64,000 bases of DNA from Fonsecaea monophora (lineage: Eukaryota; Ascomycota; Eurotiomycetes; Chaetothyriales; Herpotrichiellaceae). A model generated the notes under the pieces. That model searched no databases and was not told where the DNA came from. It saw only the letters and a program-made list of their open reading frames with translations. Positions 1 through 12,262 of the stretch are shown piece by piece; position 1 is the first letter of the stretch; each line of letters starts with the position of its first letter. Made by a program: the position numbers and the translations under genes. The DNA is taken from positions 186,001 through 250,000 of the forward strand of contig NW_019173964.1 of NCBI RefSeq assembly GCF_001642475.1. The letters are read 5' to 3'.

Positions 1-45
1 GAATTTAAGTCACCATCTTGTTGTCTACCGAGGACGTCTCTTTCA

Positions 46-689
46 ATGGCTGCGAAAATCAAGTTGAACGTCCAGAATTTCCCACGCCCTCCCTTGCTGG
101 AGAAAACACCAAGGCACTTGGTGCTGAGATGGAACGGACAGACCCTGGCCGACACCAAATCGGCGTACTGGGTCTTGGAAACTACACATCCTCCAAGTGA
201 GTCCAGTCTTGCTCTGGAAGTATTAGGCATCTACGGGGAATACATCCCTGTCCAGCCAAATCACAATTGACAAAGAATGATCTACTGGTGCAGCCTATTA
301 TCTTCCCCGAAACTCCGTCTCGGACTCCTTCAAGCTCACCCAGGTCCCCGAGAAGGCATCGCTCTGCGAATGGAAAGGCCGAGCCACATATTGGGACTTG
401 ACGGACAAGTCGACAGGCCAGACGGTTACGAACAAGATCTGGAGTTATGAGTCGCCAACCCCGGCTTTCACAAGCATCAAGGGATATTTGTCCTTTTATG
501 CCAGCGGCGTGCCGTGGGAATGCTTCGTCGACGATGAGAAGGTCGCTCCCCAAGAAGGTGAGCAACTGACTGACACTACGTGGCGGCCGAACCTAATCCC
601 CCTCTTTTATAGGCGACTATTATGGTGGATGGGTGACCAGTGAACTCGAGGGCCCCATGAAAGGAGGCCCTGGCACATGGGGTTGGTAG
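46..689 (+). CDS. DUF427 domain protein
   Basis: Three predicted exons, 46-196, 294-557 and 613-689, give 163 residues. Both introns start GTGAG and end in CAG or TAG, and the phases join cleanly. The translation has the DUF427 layout: a beta strand with RWNGQTLADT near the start, the aromatic YYLPR segment right after the first splice, KGRATYWDL in the middle, then AFTSIKGYLSFYA and a Trp-rich GDYYGGWVTSEL end. The length suits a single-domain DUF427 protein. The family is small, cytosolic and found in bacteria and fungi; its biochemical role is not established, so none is given. The ATG at 46 follows a CA-rich context and is the first in frame. The gene precedes the beta-mannosidase on the same strand, but nothing links the two functionally. 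Confidence 0.85.
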
Positions 690-1690
690 TTGTTATGGGT
701 TACCCAGTGTCCAATGCACTATCACTATTAAGACGTCATTTCTATCACCACAGTACATGCACTCTCATGTGTCTCATCCAGCTCTTGTCTGCGGAGGGCG
801 CAGCGCACCTTCTTCTGGTGTTATAGAGATCATGTTTCGAGCCCGTATACGTATCAGATCGGAGGTCGGTGAGATAGTTCCTGCGCAGAAGGAGGAAATG
901 GGGGTTTCTCTGGGATGGCAGGCGGCATTATTGGTTGGGATGACTTCGCACATCCAGCACATGCGCCCTTTCGCGCACGCATGTCAGGGGTCAGCCGTTG
1001 TGATGCTGCGTTCAAAACTGCAAGTCGAACAGACAAGCAAGTAAGCATTCATCGTACTGCTGATTCCATAGAGTGAAAGAAGCGAAAAGGGCTGAGATCT
1101 CCGCTGCCACAAGCAAGGATGTTCCAGTGCTGCAAAGCAATGCGGGAAGGAGTGACTTGCTGCCGCAGTGCTCGATACACTAGACTGACGCTTTTCCCTC
1201 TTCGACGCGGAGGTCTCTCCCTCCGATGTGCAACTATGTACTAGCCCCTCCGGTATAAATTCTCCGATTGGACTCTCGGTTAACCTCGCTATACCGTCAT
1301 AATCCCTCCCACCACGTCTCCATGCCACTTTCGATGCCTTCCGCCTCGCTCAATGCGGGTAATTGATGGTAGACTGGGTCATGCGTTGCTCATCTGCGCT
1401 TTAGCATTGCTCTGTGACAGAGATTCTCGCGTCGCGGCATTGCCTCCGTTGTCAGATCCAGTGGGTGAAGTGGATTCTTTTCTTTGATCCCTACGAGGTC
1501 GTACGCCGTGTTGCGTGGCGGTTGAAACCTTTTCAGTTCTCCAATTCCTGTGCCAGAGCTTCTCTCTTTTAAAGAATTCTAGAAGTCTTTCTGGTTGCAG
1601 ATAACTTCCTGCCTTATTGCTTCTTCTTGTGTAGTTTCTCTTTTTTCTTCTTCTCTTCTTTCAAGGTAACGATACGGTTCTTAGAAGCCC
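690..1690. other. Intergenic, promoter side of beta-mannosidase
   Basis: About 1 kb between the DUF427 gene and the mannosidase. No coding region is supported. The last 80 bases before the ATG at 1691 are strongly pyrimidine-rich (CT runs about 1609-1670), a common fungal core-promoter or leader feature. Confidence 0.6.
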
Positions 1691-4410
1691 ATGGGGGACA
1701 TGTCCGGGGTCGACGACATGTTGGTGCCGATGGAGGTCATGGACTTATCCCTGGGGTGGTCGTTTAAACAGAGTGATGATGTTGGTGAGAATGCCTGGTA
1801 TCCAGTCAAGAAGGTCCCTTCCACCGTGCACCAGGATTTGATCGACAACAAGAAGTGTGTAATGTGGCATCCCCCCGACAACCGGCCAAAGCTGATGTAG
1901 ACACCCACCAGACTGGATGATCCCTTTGTCGGATTCAACGAGATCAAGGCAGAGTGGGTAGGGTTGAAATCATGGACCTACCGGACCAGGCTCGTCAGCC
2001 CTTCGGTGCCGCGAGGCTCCCAAGCCGTACTGGCCTTTGATGGTCTCGACACGTTTGCGCATGTCAAGCTAGACGGCAAAACCATCCTGAAAAGCGACAA
2101 CATGTTCCTGCCACACCGAGTCGACGTCACAGACCTCATTCAATCCACATCGGATCACAGCTTGGAGATCGAATTCGAACCCGCCTTCCTGAAGGCCAGG
2201 GAAATCAAAGATCAGCATCCGGAGCATAAATTCATTTGTTTTAATGGTGACTCTGCACGTCTGGCCGTGAGGAAAGCACAGTACCACTGGGGGTGGGACT
2301 GGGGGCCTCTCCTGATGTGTGCTGGCATTTGGAGACCTGTTCGTCTGGAGATGTATTCCATCAGGATAGCCGATCTGCGGACCGACATCACCATCTCAGA
2401 CGACCATAAGCTCGCCACAATCCAGGCCTCGGCCGAGATTGAAGGACTCGAGGACCAGCATGGCCATGTCAAAGTTGACTTCGCCGTCAGTCTGGGAGAT
2501 ACCAAGATTCTGTCAAGCCAGGCAAACCTCGTGTCGGGGAAGAGGGCCACTGCCCACCTTAAAGTGTCCGATCCGCAGTTATGGATGCCCAACGGGTATG
2601 GGCAACAGCACCTGTACACTGTGAGTGTCACGATTTCGACGACGGACGAGATGGTGTTACACCGTGAGTCTCGACGTATTGGTCTACGCAAGGTTGAACT
2701 CGTCCAGGAGCCAGACTCTCATGGAAAGTCGTTTTATTTCCGGGTCAACGATGTCGACATCTTCTGCGGTGGCTCATGTTGGATTCCCACCGATAGCTTC
2801 TTGACAAACGTCACGCCCGAGAAATATCGAGCATGGATCGAGCTGATGGTGCCCGCGAACCAGAAAATGATCAGGTAATACAGAACAAAACTTCATCCAC
2901 CCCGAAACCATCCGACCGCTACTTAATTTTGTCGTGCTTTGGTGGAATTTGAAGCTAACGGGTGTGGCCTAGGGTCTGGGGAGGCGGGATTTACGAAGAC
3001 GACGCCTTCTACGACGCCTGCGACGAGTTGGGGATCATGGTGTGGCAGGATTTCATGTTTGGCTGCGGCAACTATCCCTGCTTCCCGGAAATACTCAAGT
3101 CGATCGAGGCCGAGGCCGTGGCCAATGTTCGACGAATCCGCCATCACCCATGCGTGGTGATTTTCGCCGGGAACAACGAAGACTACCAAGTGCAAGAGTC
3201 TGCCCATTTGACCTACGACTATGACGACAAGAACGAGGAACACTGGCTCAAATCGGATTTCCCAGCACGCTATATCTACGAGTCACTACTGCCGAGAGTT
3301 TCTGCGGCGGAGGCGCCCTGGATTCCATATCATCCGGGATCACCATGGGGGGACGGCAAGATCAGCTCGGACCCAACGGTCGGGGATATGCATCAGTGGA
3401 ATGTCTGGCATGGGACGCAGGAGAAGTACCAAATCTTCGACTCGTTGGGAGGACGTTTCAATTCCGAGTTCGGCATGGAGGCATTCCCGCACATTGCGAC
3501 CATCAAGTCGTTTGTTGAGAAGGACGAGGATCTCTATCCGCAAAGTCATGTACTAGATTTCCACAACAAAGCCGATGGCCACGAAAGGCGAATTGCCACG
3601 TACCTAGTGGAGAATGTGAGGACCGCGACCGACCTCGAGGCGTACATCCACCTCACCCAGCTGATCCAATGCGAAGCTCTGATGTTTGGCTACCGCGGCT
3701 GGCGGAAACAATGGGGAGACGGCCGACACTGTGGAGGAGCCCTGGTGTGGCAACTCAACGATTGCTGGCCGGTGACTAGTTGGTCGATTGTCGACTACTA
3801 CCTAAGGAGAAAACCGGCGTATTATGCCATGGCGCGCGTTCTAGCCCCGGTGGCGGTCGGAATTCGTCGATCTCACCACGACTGGAGTGTGACACACGCC
3901 CGCGAACCCCGGACGCAGGATTGGGAGTTGTGGGTCGTCAGTGCGAAGCTGACCGACATCACTGCGGATGTGGAGGTCAGGTTCGTGTCCGTCCGCACAG
4001 GCCTGGAGATCAAGGACAAGATTGTGAAGAAAGGAATCAAGGTCAAAGCCAACACAACTACCGACGTTCTCAAGGGGCAGGTCGACAATTTCCAGGAGGA
4101 GCCCCATGTCCTGGCCGCCCGGATATGGGTCGACGGCACATTGGTTGCTCGTGACACTGATTGGCCGCAGCCTCTAAAATATCTCCAGTTTCCCGAGCGA
4201 AACGTCAAGGTCGAGGTGGTGGGTGACGAGATGCATGTTTCTGCAGACAGGCCGGTCAAGTGTCTTGTGTTTGAGGAACGCGAAGGGTGTCATCTAAGCG
4301 ACAGCGCTATTGACTTGGTGCCTAATGACCAGCAGATTATCCGAGTGCGAGGGCTCAAGGCTGGAGAACCACCACTCAACTGGACATATTTGGGGGCTGG
4401 GGAGCAGTAA
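1691..4410 (+). CDS. Beta-mannosidase, GH2 family, intracellular type (MndB-like)
   Basis: Predicted exons 1691-1854, 1912-2874 and 2973-4410 give 854 residues, close to the usual 840-850 of fungal intracellular beta-mannosidases. It would hydrolyse terminal non-reducing beta-D-mannose from manno-oligosaccharides. No signal peptide is visible, which fits the cytosolic MndB clade rather than secreted MndA. The domain order is an N-terminal jelly-roll (AFDGLDTFAHVKLDG), an Ig-like domain, then the TIM barrel. The general acid/base Glu is in GNNEDY (about E445) and the nucleophile Glu in FNSEFGMEAFP (about E541). The first splice restores NKKLDDPFVGFNE; without it the frame stops at 1898. The second intron (2875-2972) has a GCTAAC branch site and restores QKMIRVWGGG. 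A Zn2Cys6 activator follows on the same strand, a context suggesting coordinated mannan use. Confidence 0.92.
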
Positions 4411-6887
4411 GACAGGTGCAGTCATGGCCCCTGGAAGCCGAGGTTACGACGCATGAGACCAGACCAGGGCACGCAAGAGATGCCCAAGAGGGATGTTGCA
4501 TATTCACTTGACAAATGGAAAGCAGCCAGAGGGCTAACTGATCTCATTCGGCCCGAGGAGAAGTTGATTTCGAGATGTGGTGAAGTTCACCTTGCTGAGA
4601 CGAACAGTCAGCCTGATGGTATGACCTTCGCTCTTCTTTTCCAGGAAGACGAGGAAGGCTGGGTAGAGGGACAAGCAGACAAGACACAACAGCAACCCAA
4701 AAGTTCTCTCTTTGACCGGTAGAATGTCGGCATGGAAGAGGCCAGTCTTATGTAATGTTGACGATGTTACATGGCTTCTTGAGTCGGGTCGGGATAGAGA
4801 AATCTCCCGCGTATACGGGGTACCTGGGCGATTCGTCAGGCTCACTTTCCTCTCTCTTCAAATAGACTGATCCCTAGAGGATGGCTCAGCCGGGTTTGTG
4901 CATCCAACCATCTTTCAGGGACTCCCGTAGCCTGCCGATTGCTTGTCGCACAAGGCAAAAAGAAAAGCCCATTGGATGCCAATTGATATGATTCTAGAAG
5001 AGGTAGTGGTGGCATTTCTGCGCAATGGAGCCGTTGGAAGATATTCGGCAGATTGGGTATCGTAGCACCAAAAAAAGGCCCCGCCGGTTAAAGCTAAACG
5101 GACGCATGGAAGCTCTTGTTATAGTCCCAATGGCGGCTAAATAGGTGATTCACGGGCTCGGCGAGGCTGGTTTGTGTGGTTAGGGGCCGTTATCCTTCAT
5201 GCTAGACGAGATTTGGGAGGGCGAGAGATGACACCTTGAATGAGGGTGGTGTGGTCAGGTCTGCTGGAAGAATATGAGGTGTCTGTCGTAGTTGTTTCAT
5301 CAATCAGCAAGCCATGTGGATAGCGGGACAGCATATGGTACTTGACAGAGGGGACTGATACGAGGGAAGCAGGTGCACATGGTGGAGGTGGAGATGGCAA
5401 TGAGAATGGCGTTGAAGCCTCTGGCAATGGTGATGGTGATGGGCGATAGCGATGTGGATGTTCGAGGGAAGAGGATGTGGAGGCGGTCAGGGGCCAAGGC
5501 CAAACCACGAAGCTCCCCACAATCTGCGGGCGCAGGCACCCACAGGCACTGAGTGCGTGAGTGAGAGCGCAGGGAGTGACTGGTCCACAGATCCATCATC
5601 AGCATCATCCATCCATCCATCAAGGATTCCTCAGACGAATACCACCTCCTACTAGTCAATGCCTTCTCTTTTCCGACATTACGCACTTACGGACAATAAT
5701 GTACAGTAGCATGTATGTACCACCAGTACCGCCTATTCCCACTTTATCACTCATCAAATTACCACCCACACGTACTACCTACTTTGCTACCCCCCTTCAC
5801 CACCCCCTCCTATCTTCCATCGACCTCACCGAAACCTTTTCACTGGCCGTTTCGAACAACATCCAGAGCTGACTGTTACATAGGACTGCCTTTACTCGCC
5901 CTTTATCCTCTCCCTGTTCTACGTTGCCTGCGCGACAGGTCGGACAAACGGTGACAAATTCACCTCGTTGGCCAGTCAAATCGCTCAACTTCGACCCTCC
6001 ATTCCTCCTACCTACAGTAGCTTTTTTCCTTAGCTCGTGTCCATCCTAATCGAACTCACTACTGCATGCACCTGAACGAGCCAATTCTGGTCCTACTTCT
6101 TCTTTTCCTTCTGGAGCCCTTCCATGGCCGTCTTGTCGACCCTGGTTACATAACGCCCAGGGCCTCCCAAACCAAACACCCCTGCTCGAGACCCTAGTCC
6201 TGCGATCATTCCCGTGGTCCATTCTTCTCCCTCTACTCTCGCCAGGGAACAAGCACACCACTCTTTGAACCTCCTGGCGCGACGTCTAGCACCAACCAGG
6301 TATCTTAGCCCGTCATGCATGTGGTTGAACTGAACCATTTCCCCGGTCAAGATTGCCCTTGTTATTCCCACAGTTTCCCCGGATTCTTCCATATGGCCAG
6401 TGGCGCGAGTTCAGGCAGTATGACCCAGCAGCATATTATGCCGCCGGTTTTCTTCTCCTCGTGGCATTGATCTCGGACAAACTCATTGTTTCTGTACACC
6501 AGAAGTCCAGTGAAAGTGATAAAGGAGGCGCTCTGCACGCGTCTGCAAGTTCTGCACCTCCCTTGCCATTCTCTGCCTAATCGACCACGCTCCACCAATC
6601 TCCTTATGAGTAGGTGTTCTGTCGATCCCTGACTACCTCGGCCTCAAGGTCATTCAGAGTATCATCGCGCCCACCTGGGAGATTCTCAGAGAAACTCCGT
6701 TCTCATACACTCAAGTCCTGGCACTCTGAGCAGCTCCCCAGGTTGCAAGGTCTCAGCGCTGTCGTGACGTCTGGTCCCGTGCGCGCTTTCGGCCAGGCCC
6801 ATCTATATTAGAAGTCCATAGTGCTCGGTGGGCTGCTGTTGTGTCATTCCCTAGCCGGATTTCCAGATTTCTGGTGTCCCTTTCAGG
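4411..6887. other. Long intergenic region / leader of Zn2Cys6 gene
   Basis: About 2.5 kb with no supported gene. Several open frames (for example minus 6093-6392) have no recognisable domain or splice-supported extension. The stretch 5580-5900 is CT-rich with short CCAT repeats. Such a long upstream region suits a regulator with a complex promoter or long leader. Confidence 0.5.
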
Positions 6888-9412
6888 ATGTTTCATACAT
6901 TTGAGACCGCGCAATATCACAGCCCAGAGCAGACCGACCAAAATGCAAGCTCGGCCGCAAAGCGCAGGACCTCTACCGTGAGGGCTTGTGAGCCCTGCCG
7001 ACGTCGCAAGATCAGGTGCAGTGGAGAGCATCCATGCGAAACCTGTCAATGGTACCGGAAGGCTGCGTCTTGTCATTACACCGAGCCTAGACAACGGCAG
7101 ATGCCCTCCAGGCGGTGAGCAGAGTGACTTCTCGCACCTATTTTGCCAATATCTGACATTTCATCTACAGGTCTGTTGAGAAGATCTCTCAAACGCTACA
7201 GGAATATCGAGGTATCCTACAAAAGCTCTTTCCAAATGTGCACCCAGACCAGCTGAAAGAGCTCCCTCGTGAAAGACTCGTAGAGCTCATCCAGAAGAGC
7301 AGTCCATTCCATCCCCCTTCACCTCGAACACCCAGCGTGGAGGAGAAGCCGCCTCCTGTGAATCCTGATGCTGCCAACCTCGAAAAGCTGCAACCAACGC
7401 CAGAGGACAGCAATGATGGATTTTCTGACCGCAAAACTCAGGCCCTGAAAGGCATCACGGACGACGTCAACATGCTGTCCCTGTCAGTCAACCAAAACTC
7501 ATCATATCTTGGAATATCTTCCGTGATGGCGGTGCTGAGAGTCATCACTTGGCTCGATCCAGACTGCCTGACCAAAACTCCCGAGAGGAGTGCGGTTCCC
7601 ACCCGGGAAGCATCACCGACACCAGAGAATCCGAGAATGGATCCTGGTCAGACAAGAAACGACGCCACGTCGACATCTGCCTGGGACGAAATCCCCTTGA
7701 TCAATGCATACTTCAGCTATGTCCACCCCTTCATACCCTTGATCGAGGAGCAAGTCTTTCGGGACACATACATGACGGCACAAAGAACTGATTCTCGATG
7801 GCTCCTACTCTTAAACAGTGTCCTGGCCATGGGCAGTGTGGCAGCAGGGACGTCGGAGGACGCAGGTCACCACGTCTACTTTAACCGGGCGAAGCAATAT
7901 CTCAACTTGGACACCTTGGATTCTGCCCATCTCGAGACTGTTCAAGCCCTTGCCATTTTGAGCGGCTTCTATCTTCATTACGTCCAGATACCCAACCAGG
8001 CAAATGCTTTGATGGGCGCCACCTTGAGAGTTGCTACCACACTGGGACTTCATCGAGACTACACGGAGGGGGTTGGGCCCGCAAAGGTCCACAAGGCATC
8101 CTTCTCGATCGAGATGCGTCGCAGGATATGGTGGTGTACGTTCATTTTAGACGCCTGGGCCGGCAACACTCTGGGAAGACCGAGCATGGGCCGAATGAGC
8201 CACGCCATAACAGCGAAGCCGCCCCAAGAGCCCATAGGTCAGTCTATGGCCATGCTAGCTCTGGTGCAGGAGAACGTTCGCTTCTGCATCATTAGCACAA
8301 GAATGGAAGATGCCCTGGCTGTTTCTCCTCTCTTGGAAGAGTATGAACGCTGTCCTCTGGACGCCCTTTATCTTGAGTGGTACAAGCATTCATCCGTGCA
8401 GGCGGACTCTTCACGTGCGACCCCCAACGAGCCTGCCGGCGTTACTGTCGTCAAGAATGTGATGAGATGGCGCTACTTGTCGAATCGAATTATTCTCCAC
8501 CGCCCTGCTCTGCTCTGGTATGCCATGCGCAAGATCGCATGGGAGAGCCTCTCTCCAGAAAGACAAGCAGCGATTGAGCTTTGTCGTGCTGTATGTGCAG
8601 ATCTCATCGATGACATTGCTTCCACCTGGCGAGGTCAAAAGGAGTGTCAGATGTCTGGTTGGAACGCCACGTGGCTTCTTTATCAAGCTGTGATGGTTCC
8701 ACTTCTCTCGCTCTATTCGGATCCTCACGATGTCGATGTAGTGGATAGCAGCCGCCATCAAGTTGAAGTCGCTGTGCAAGTCCTGAAGGAACTGCAGGCC
8801 TGGTCCTCTACCGCTCGCCGGTCGTTGGAGGTCGTCATCCGGCTATATGACGCCAGCAAACGGCATTCTGCCGCCCTCCAAGAGTACCAAGAGACATATC
8901 TGCCAAACAACATCGAGACACCAACGTCCTCGACCACGCCAGCTGCACAACACGCACAGTTAACGACAATGTCGGCGTCGGCGGCGTCGTCGTCTTTCCG
9001 CCCCACCTACATTGATGTCTCATTTGCCAACACCTACGGTAATCCGGACGAGCTCAACACGGCCACTCAAGAACTGTTCATGGACAACATGTTTGACACG
9101 CTGAATTGGAGTACAAGCTGGGACAGTCCCATTGGCGGGACCCCGATGATGAACGGCTGGGATTACAGCTCCATGCACCACTGGGCGGGAATCCCCCAGG
9201 CGGATGAATATTTTGGCGGATTCGGTCTGCCTGACGACCCGAGCAGCCAAATTCCTGGAGGGGTCGCAGGAACAGGGGTCGGCAGTGGGACGGACCCAGC
9301 AGGGGTCTCGTTCGATGTGGACATGCATGCAGCCGCTAATCTGGGGGACATGATGAACAGACACTATGCACCTACAAGTAGTACGGGCATGGATCATCAG
9401 CACTCGCGATGA
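6888..9412 (+). CDS. Zn2Cys6 transcription factor, CLR-2/ClrB/ManR-like
   Basis: Predicted exons 6888-7114 and 7171-9412 encode 822 residues. The binuclear zinc cluster has six Cys (about 34, 37, 44, 50, 53 and 62; spacing 2-6-5-2-8) within ACEPCRRRKIRC. It is followed, across the single intron, by SVEKISQTLQEYRGILQKLFPN, a dimerisation-type helix. The middle holds the Fungal_trans domain (YFSYVHPFIPLIEEQVF, ATLRVATTLGLHRDY, RRRIWWCTFILDAWAGNTLGRP) and the tail is Gly/Ser/Asp-rich and activation-like. It would act in the nucleus at CGG-type sites. The MFHTF start, DEYR-like linker and overall plan recall the CLR-2/ClrB/ManR class that controls cellulose and mannan genes. That is recollection, not a search, but the beta-mannosidase immediately upstream agrees with it. 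Other fungal-specific activators remain possible. Confidence 0.88.
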
Positions 9413-9997
9413 AAGAGGCAAAAGGCGGAACCGAATGACCGCAGCCACATGTGGTTCCACATTTTGGGGATGAATGCACGTTTGTTTGCACTTTGGCGCT
9501 CTAGCGGGCGTACTGTCAAGGACCAGAAGCAGAAAACAACAAGGGACGTAACAGCACGAAGAAGGCAATACAACGATTCATGAAGCGGAAGGGGGGCCCA
9601 AGGGGGTTTTCTCTCACCATTCCCTTTTGATTTTGGTTTTTGCTCTTTCATCTTGTCTACTTCCCTTTATGGGAATGCATGGCACAGGGCGGCTGTATGA
9701 GCAATTCAAAACAGACATAGGCCATGTGCATATTCCATATGACATTTATCTATCCTATACAAGAGGAACAGTAGACATGATGGCCGGTTCGGTGCCGAAA
9801 TCTAAGCAAGACATGACAAGAATACTCTGCGATTTCTCTTTCTTTCTTTCTTTCCGCACCCGTCCACCTACATTTACATACATCTATAATTCTGTATCTC
9901 TAGATTCTAATAGGTAACTTCTTCTTCCCCGTTCAGTTTCCATTCAAGTTTAGGTTTCATGGCGTAATCTCGACGCGCACGGTCGCGGTCGCTGCGT
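9413..9997. other. Convergent intergenic region
   Basis: Shared 3' space between the Zn2Cys6 gene (+) and the ferric reductase (-). It is AT- and T-rich near 9600-9900, as expected for 3' untranslated regions. No gene seen. Confidence 0.55.
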
Positions 9998-12262
9998 CTA
10001 CCAACCGAATTTCTCGGCCCAGACATCAATGTCCCAGCCTCCCTGGCGGACAAGGTCGGCTGCGATGTTTCGCACGTCGCGCACGAGGCCGTCTGGGCCG
10101 GAGACGATGATGCAGATCTTCTCCCTGGTCCTGTCTGCGGTGCTCTGCTTGTCTGCTTGAGAAGGAATAGATTCGTTCGTGACTTTAAAGTTCAGTTTGG
10201 GGGTTTGTAGCGCCGATTGTGATGAAGAGGAAGAAGAAGAAGACGGGAGTGGATCTGGAGAGCAGTCCTCTAGTATCGTAGAAGAAGAGGAGGAAGAGGA
10301 AGACGATGAAGGATAAAGAGGTTTTCCAGCAGCGTTTGCTAGAGAGGACGAGGAGACGGACGTGATCCAGCTGTAGATCTCGCTTTGCATATCTGGTCGA
10401 ACGTGTTGGCAGCCCGGAGATCTCGTGTCGAATGCCCGCGTTACTAAACTCCCGGCTTCGTCATCCCCTTGCTCTGGTCCAACAGGACGGGTGGCTGAGT
10501 CTTGGACATCTTCGTCATCGTGGAGTGACTTGACCGCACTCGCTCGCGGGACCATACAGATCCACTTTCCATGCAGCACCTCTTGCCTTACCCAGAAGTG
10601 TGCGTAGTCGGGATCTCCGTCGGCTGGAGCAGATTCTGCAGCAGTGGATGGCATGGTCTTCACACCATTCTCATATGTGGTCCTTGTGCTCAGGAAGAGT
10701 CCTGCATCTGCGCTGCTGTCCTGTCGGACACGGACTGCCCAGGAAAGCGGATAGGTGACTGCGATACCGCTGCCACCTGCGACGAAGCAGACGCGATCTG
10801 CTGACTGTGCTGCATGCAGCGCTGAGGTACTGCCATAAGGACCGTCAAGAACGACTTCACAATGTTGATGGTGGCGGGCGTGGCGCAGAAGGTCGAGAGA
10901 AAAGCCGTCGATTGCGCGGATCGTGAGCTGAAGAGGCCACGATCCTCCAGACGCCAAACTTCCTGCTGGAGCCGGTGAAGCTATCGTGAATGGGTGCGCC
11001 TGAAAGCGGTATTTGAAACCCATGGAGGGGATGGTGAGAAATACGTGCTGGCCGGGAGACCACCCGCGGTAGAGGTTTGTTTGTACCCCCAGAAGAAGAT
11101 TTTGGCGGGACAATGGAATGTTGCAGTGGACCAGAACAGTGTCCCCATCTGGAGCGACCTCCAGAGTTGCAATAAACTTTCGAGATGATATCGTCATGCG
11201 CCAGAGGAGCCTGTCGACGGCCCAGACTGCAAAGGCCGCGCAGACGTATGGCTGAGCCGTAGGATAGTGGAAGAAAAGGAATACCAGAGCGGCGAACTGG
11301 AATATGACGTGTACCACCAGAAACGATTCATAGTAAAGACGGCGGAACCAACCGATGCTCGTAAGGTAGATGAGATAGTACGAAATCACTGCACAGAAAC
11401 CGAGAAAAACGACTCTGCTAGTCATATAACGGAGTAGGTTCCAGCCTAGAGAACGGAGGATGGTGTACCAGACAGCAAGCATCCCAAACATATGAATGAC
11501 AGCGAAGCAAGTCATCCACTCTCCAAGACGACGGTGGAAGATGTTGAGTCCTTCGTAGGAATGTCCTGTCAGGCATTTGAGCGGCTGGTTGTTTTTGGCG
11601 GCGAGGAAGTAGAGGACTGGAAGATTTACAAGGAAGAGCAGACCAGCCCGATCGGCGAGAATAAAGATCCATGGCAATGACAACGGGGCACGGTAGAAGA
11701 GGTAGAAAAGGTTGACAGCGAGAAAAAAGAGGATAGCGAGGGTGATGGCATTGTTCGGGAGGACGTTCGAGGGAGCTGTTAGTGCTGAGATGGGTCGTGG
11801 CTGGAACATCAAGAGGGACTTCAGTCGATCCCCAAGGGGTGGCCGTCTTCGAGAAGTCGGATATGACCGTGACAGCAAGGGTGTCGTCTCTCCATTGTCC
11901 AAACAATCTTCTTTCTGCGAGGGCGTAATTGTCCCAGTCGATGTACCGCTTGATGACGGTGAGGGGTTGGGTGCGACACCCGCATAGTTGATATGTCTCT
12001 GATCATTCTTGTCCCATCTCTTACGTTGGTGCGCTGCCCTCCCACAGTGGACGCCACCCACAATAACGATTGCACCGACAATCCATAAATAATATGTGAC
12101 GATGAACTTGCGATGCCAGAGGATGGCGGCGATGATCTTGCGGAGGTGGTCCGGTGACGGTACCCCGCTAGACTCTGCTAGAAGTGCGACAAGACTGTCA
12201 GAAGATTTCAAGGAGAGGCGGAGGATGTCGAGGCATTCTTCAGGTGATGCAGCGTCGTCCAT
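9998..12262 (-). CDS. Ferric reductase (FRE/NOX-type flavocytochrome)
   Basis: A single exon on the minus strand; the first ATG in frame is at 12262, giving 754 residues (the frame extends 16 codons further up, but from TTG). The ferric reductase transmembrane domain carries the two bis-heme pairs with exact 13-residue spacing: H243/H257 in FHRRLGEWMTCFAVIH and H318/H332 in VVHVIFQF to FFHY. The FAD-binding HPFTIAS lies at about 423-429, GPYG at 474, and the NAD(P)H site GGSGIAVTYPLS at about 496. The protein would sit in the plasma membrane and reduce extracellular Fe(III) or Cu(II) with cytosolic NADPH. Unusual is a long Ser/Glu-rich low-complexity insertion inside the NAD-binding half, including two runs of seven or more Ser, before the C-terminal VSGPDGLVRDV motif. 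The Fet3-like oxidase lies directly upstream in the same orientation. Confidence 0.92.
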   Translation of the reverse strand: MDDAASPEECLDILRLSLKSSDSLVALLAESSGVPSPDHLRKIIAAILWHRKFIVTYYLWIVGAIVIVGGVHCGRAAHQRKRWDKNDQRHINYAGVAPNPSPSSSGTSTGTITPSQKEDCLDNGETTPLLSRSYPTSRRRPPLGDRLKSLLMFQPRPISALTAPSNVLPNNAITLAILFFLAVNLFYLFYRAPLSLPWIFILADRAGLLFLVNLPVLYFLAAKNNQPLKCLTGHSYEGLNIFHRRLGEWMTCFAVIHMFGMLAVWYTILRSLGWNLLRYMTSRVVFLGFCAVISYYLIYLTSIGWFRRLYYESFLVVHVIFQFAALVFLFFHYPTAQPYVCAAFAVWAVDRLLWRMTISSRKFIATLEVAPDGDTVLVHCNIPLSRQNLLLGVQTNLYRGWSPGQHVFLTIPSMGFKYRFQAHPFTIASPAPAGSLASGGSWPLQLTIRAIDGFSLDLLRHARHHQHCEVVLDGPYGSTSALHAAQSADRVCFVAGGSGIAVTYPLSWAVRVRQDSSADAGLFLSTRTTYENGVKTMPSTAAESAPADGDPDYAHFWVRQEVLHGKWICMVPRASAVKSLHDDEDVQDSATRPVGPEQGDDEAGSLVTRAFDTRSPGCQHVRPDMQSEIYSWITSVSSSSLANAAGKPLYPSSSSSSSSSSTILEDCSPDPLPSSSSSSSSQSALQTPKLNFKVTNESIPSQADKQSTADRTREKICIIVSGPDGLVRDVRNIAADLVRQGGWDIDVWAEKFGW

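Noticed and set aside
6093..6392. Open frame of 99 codons on the minus strand
   Set aside because: No domain, no plausible splice extension, and it lies in the presumed leader of the plus-strand regulator.
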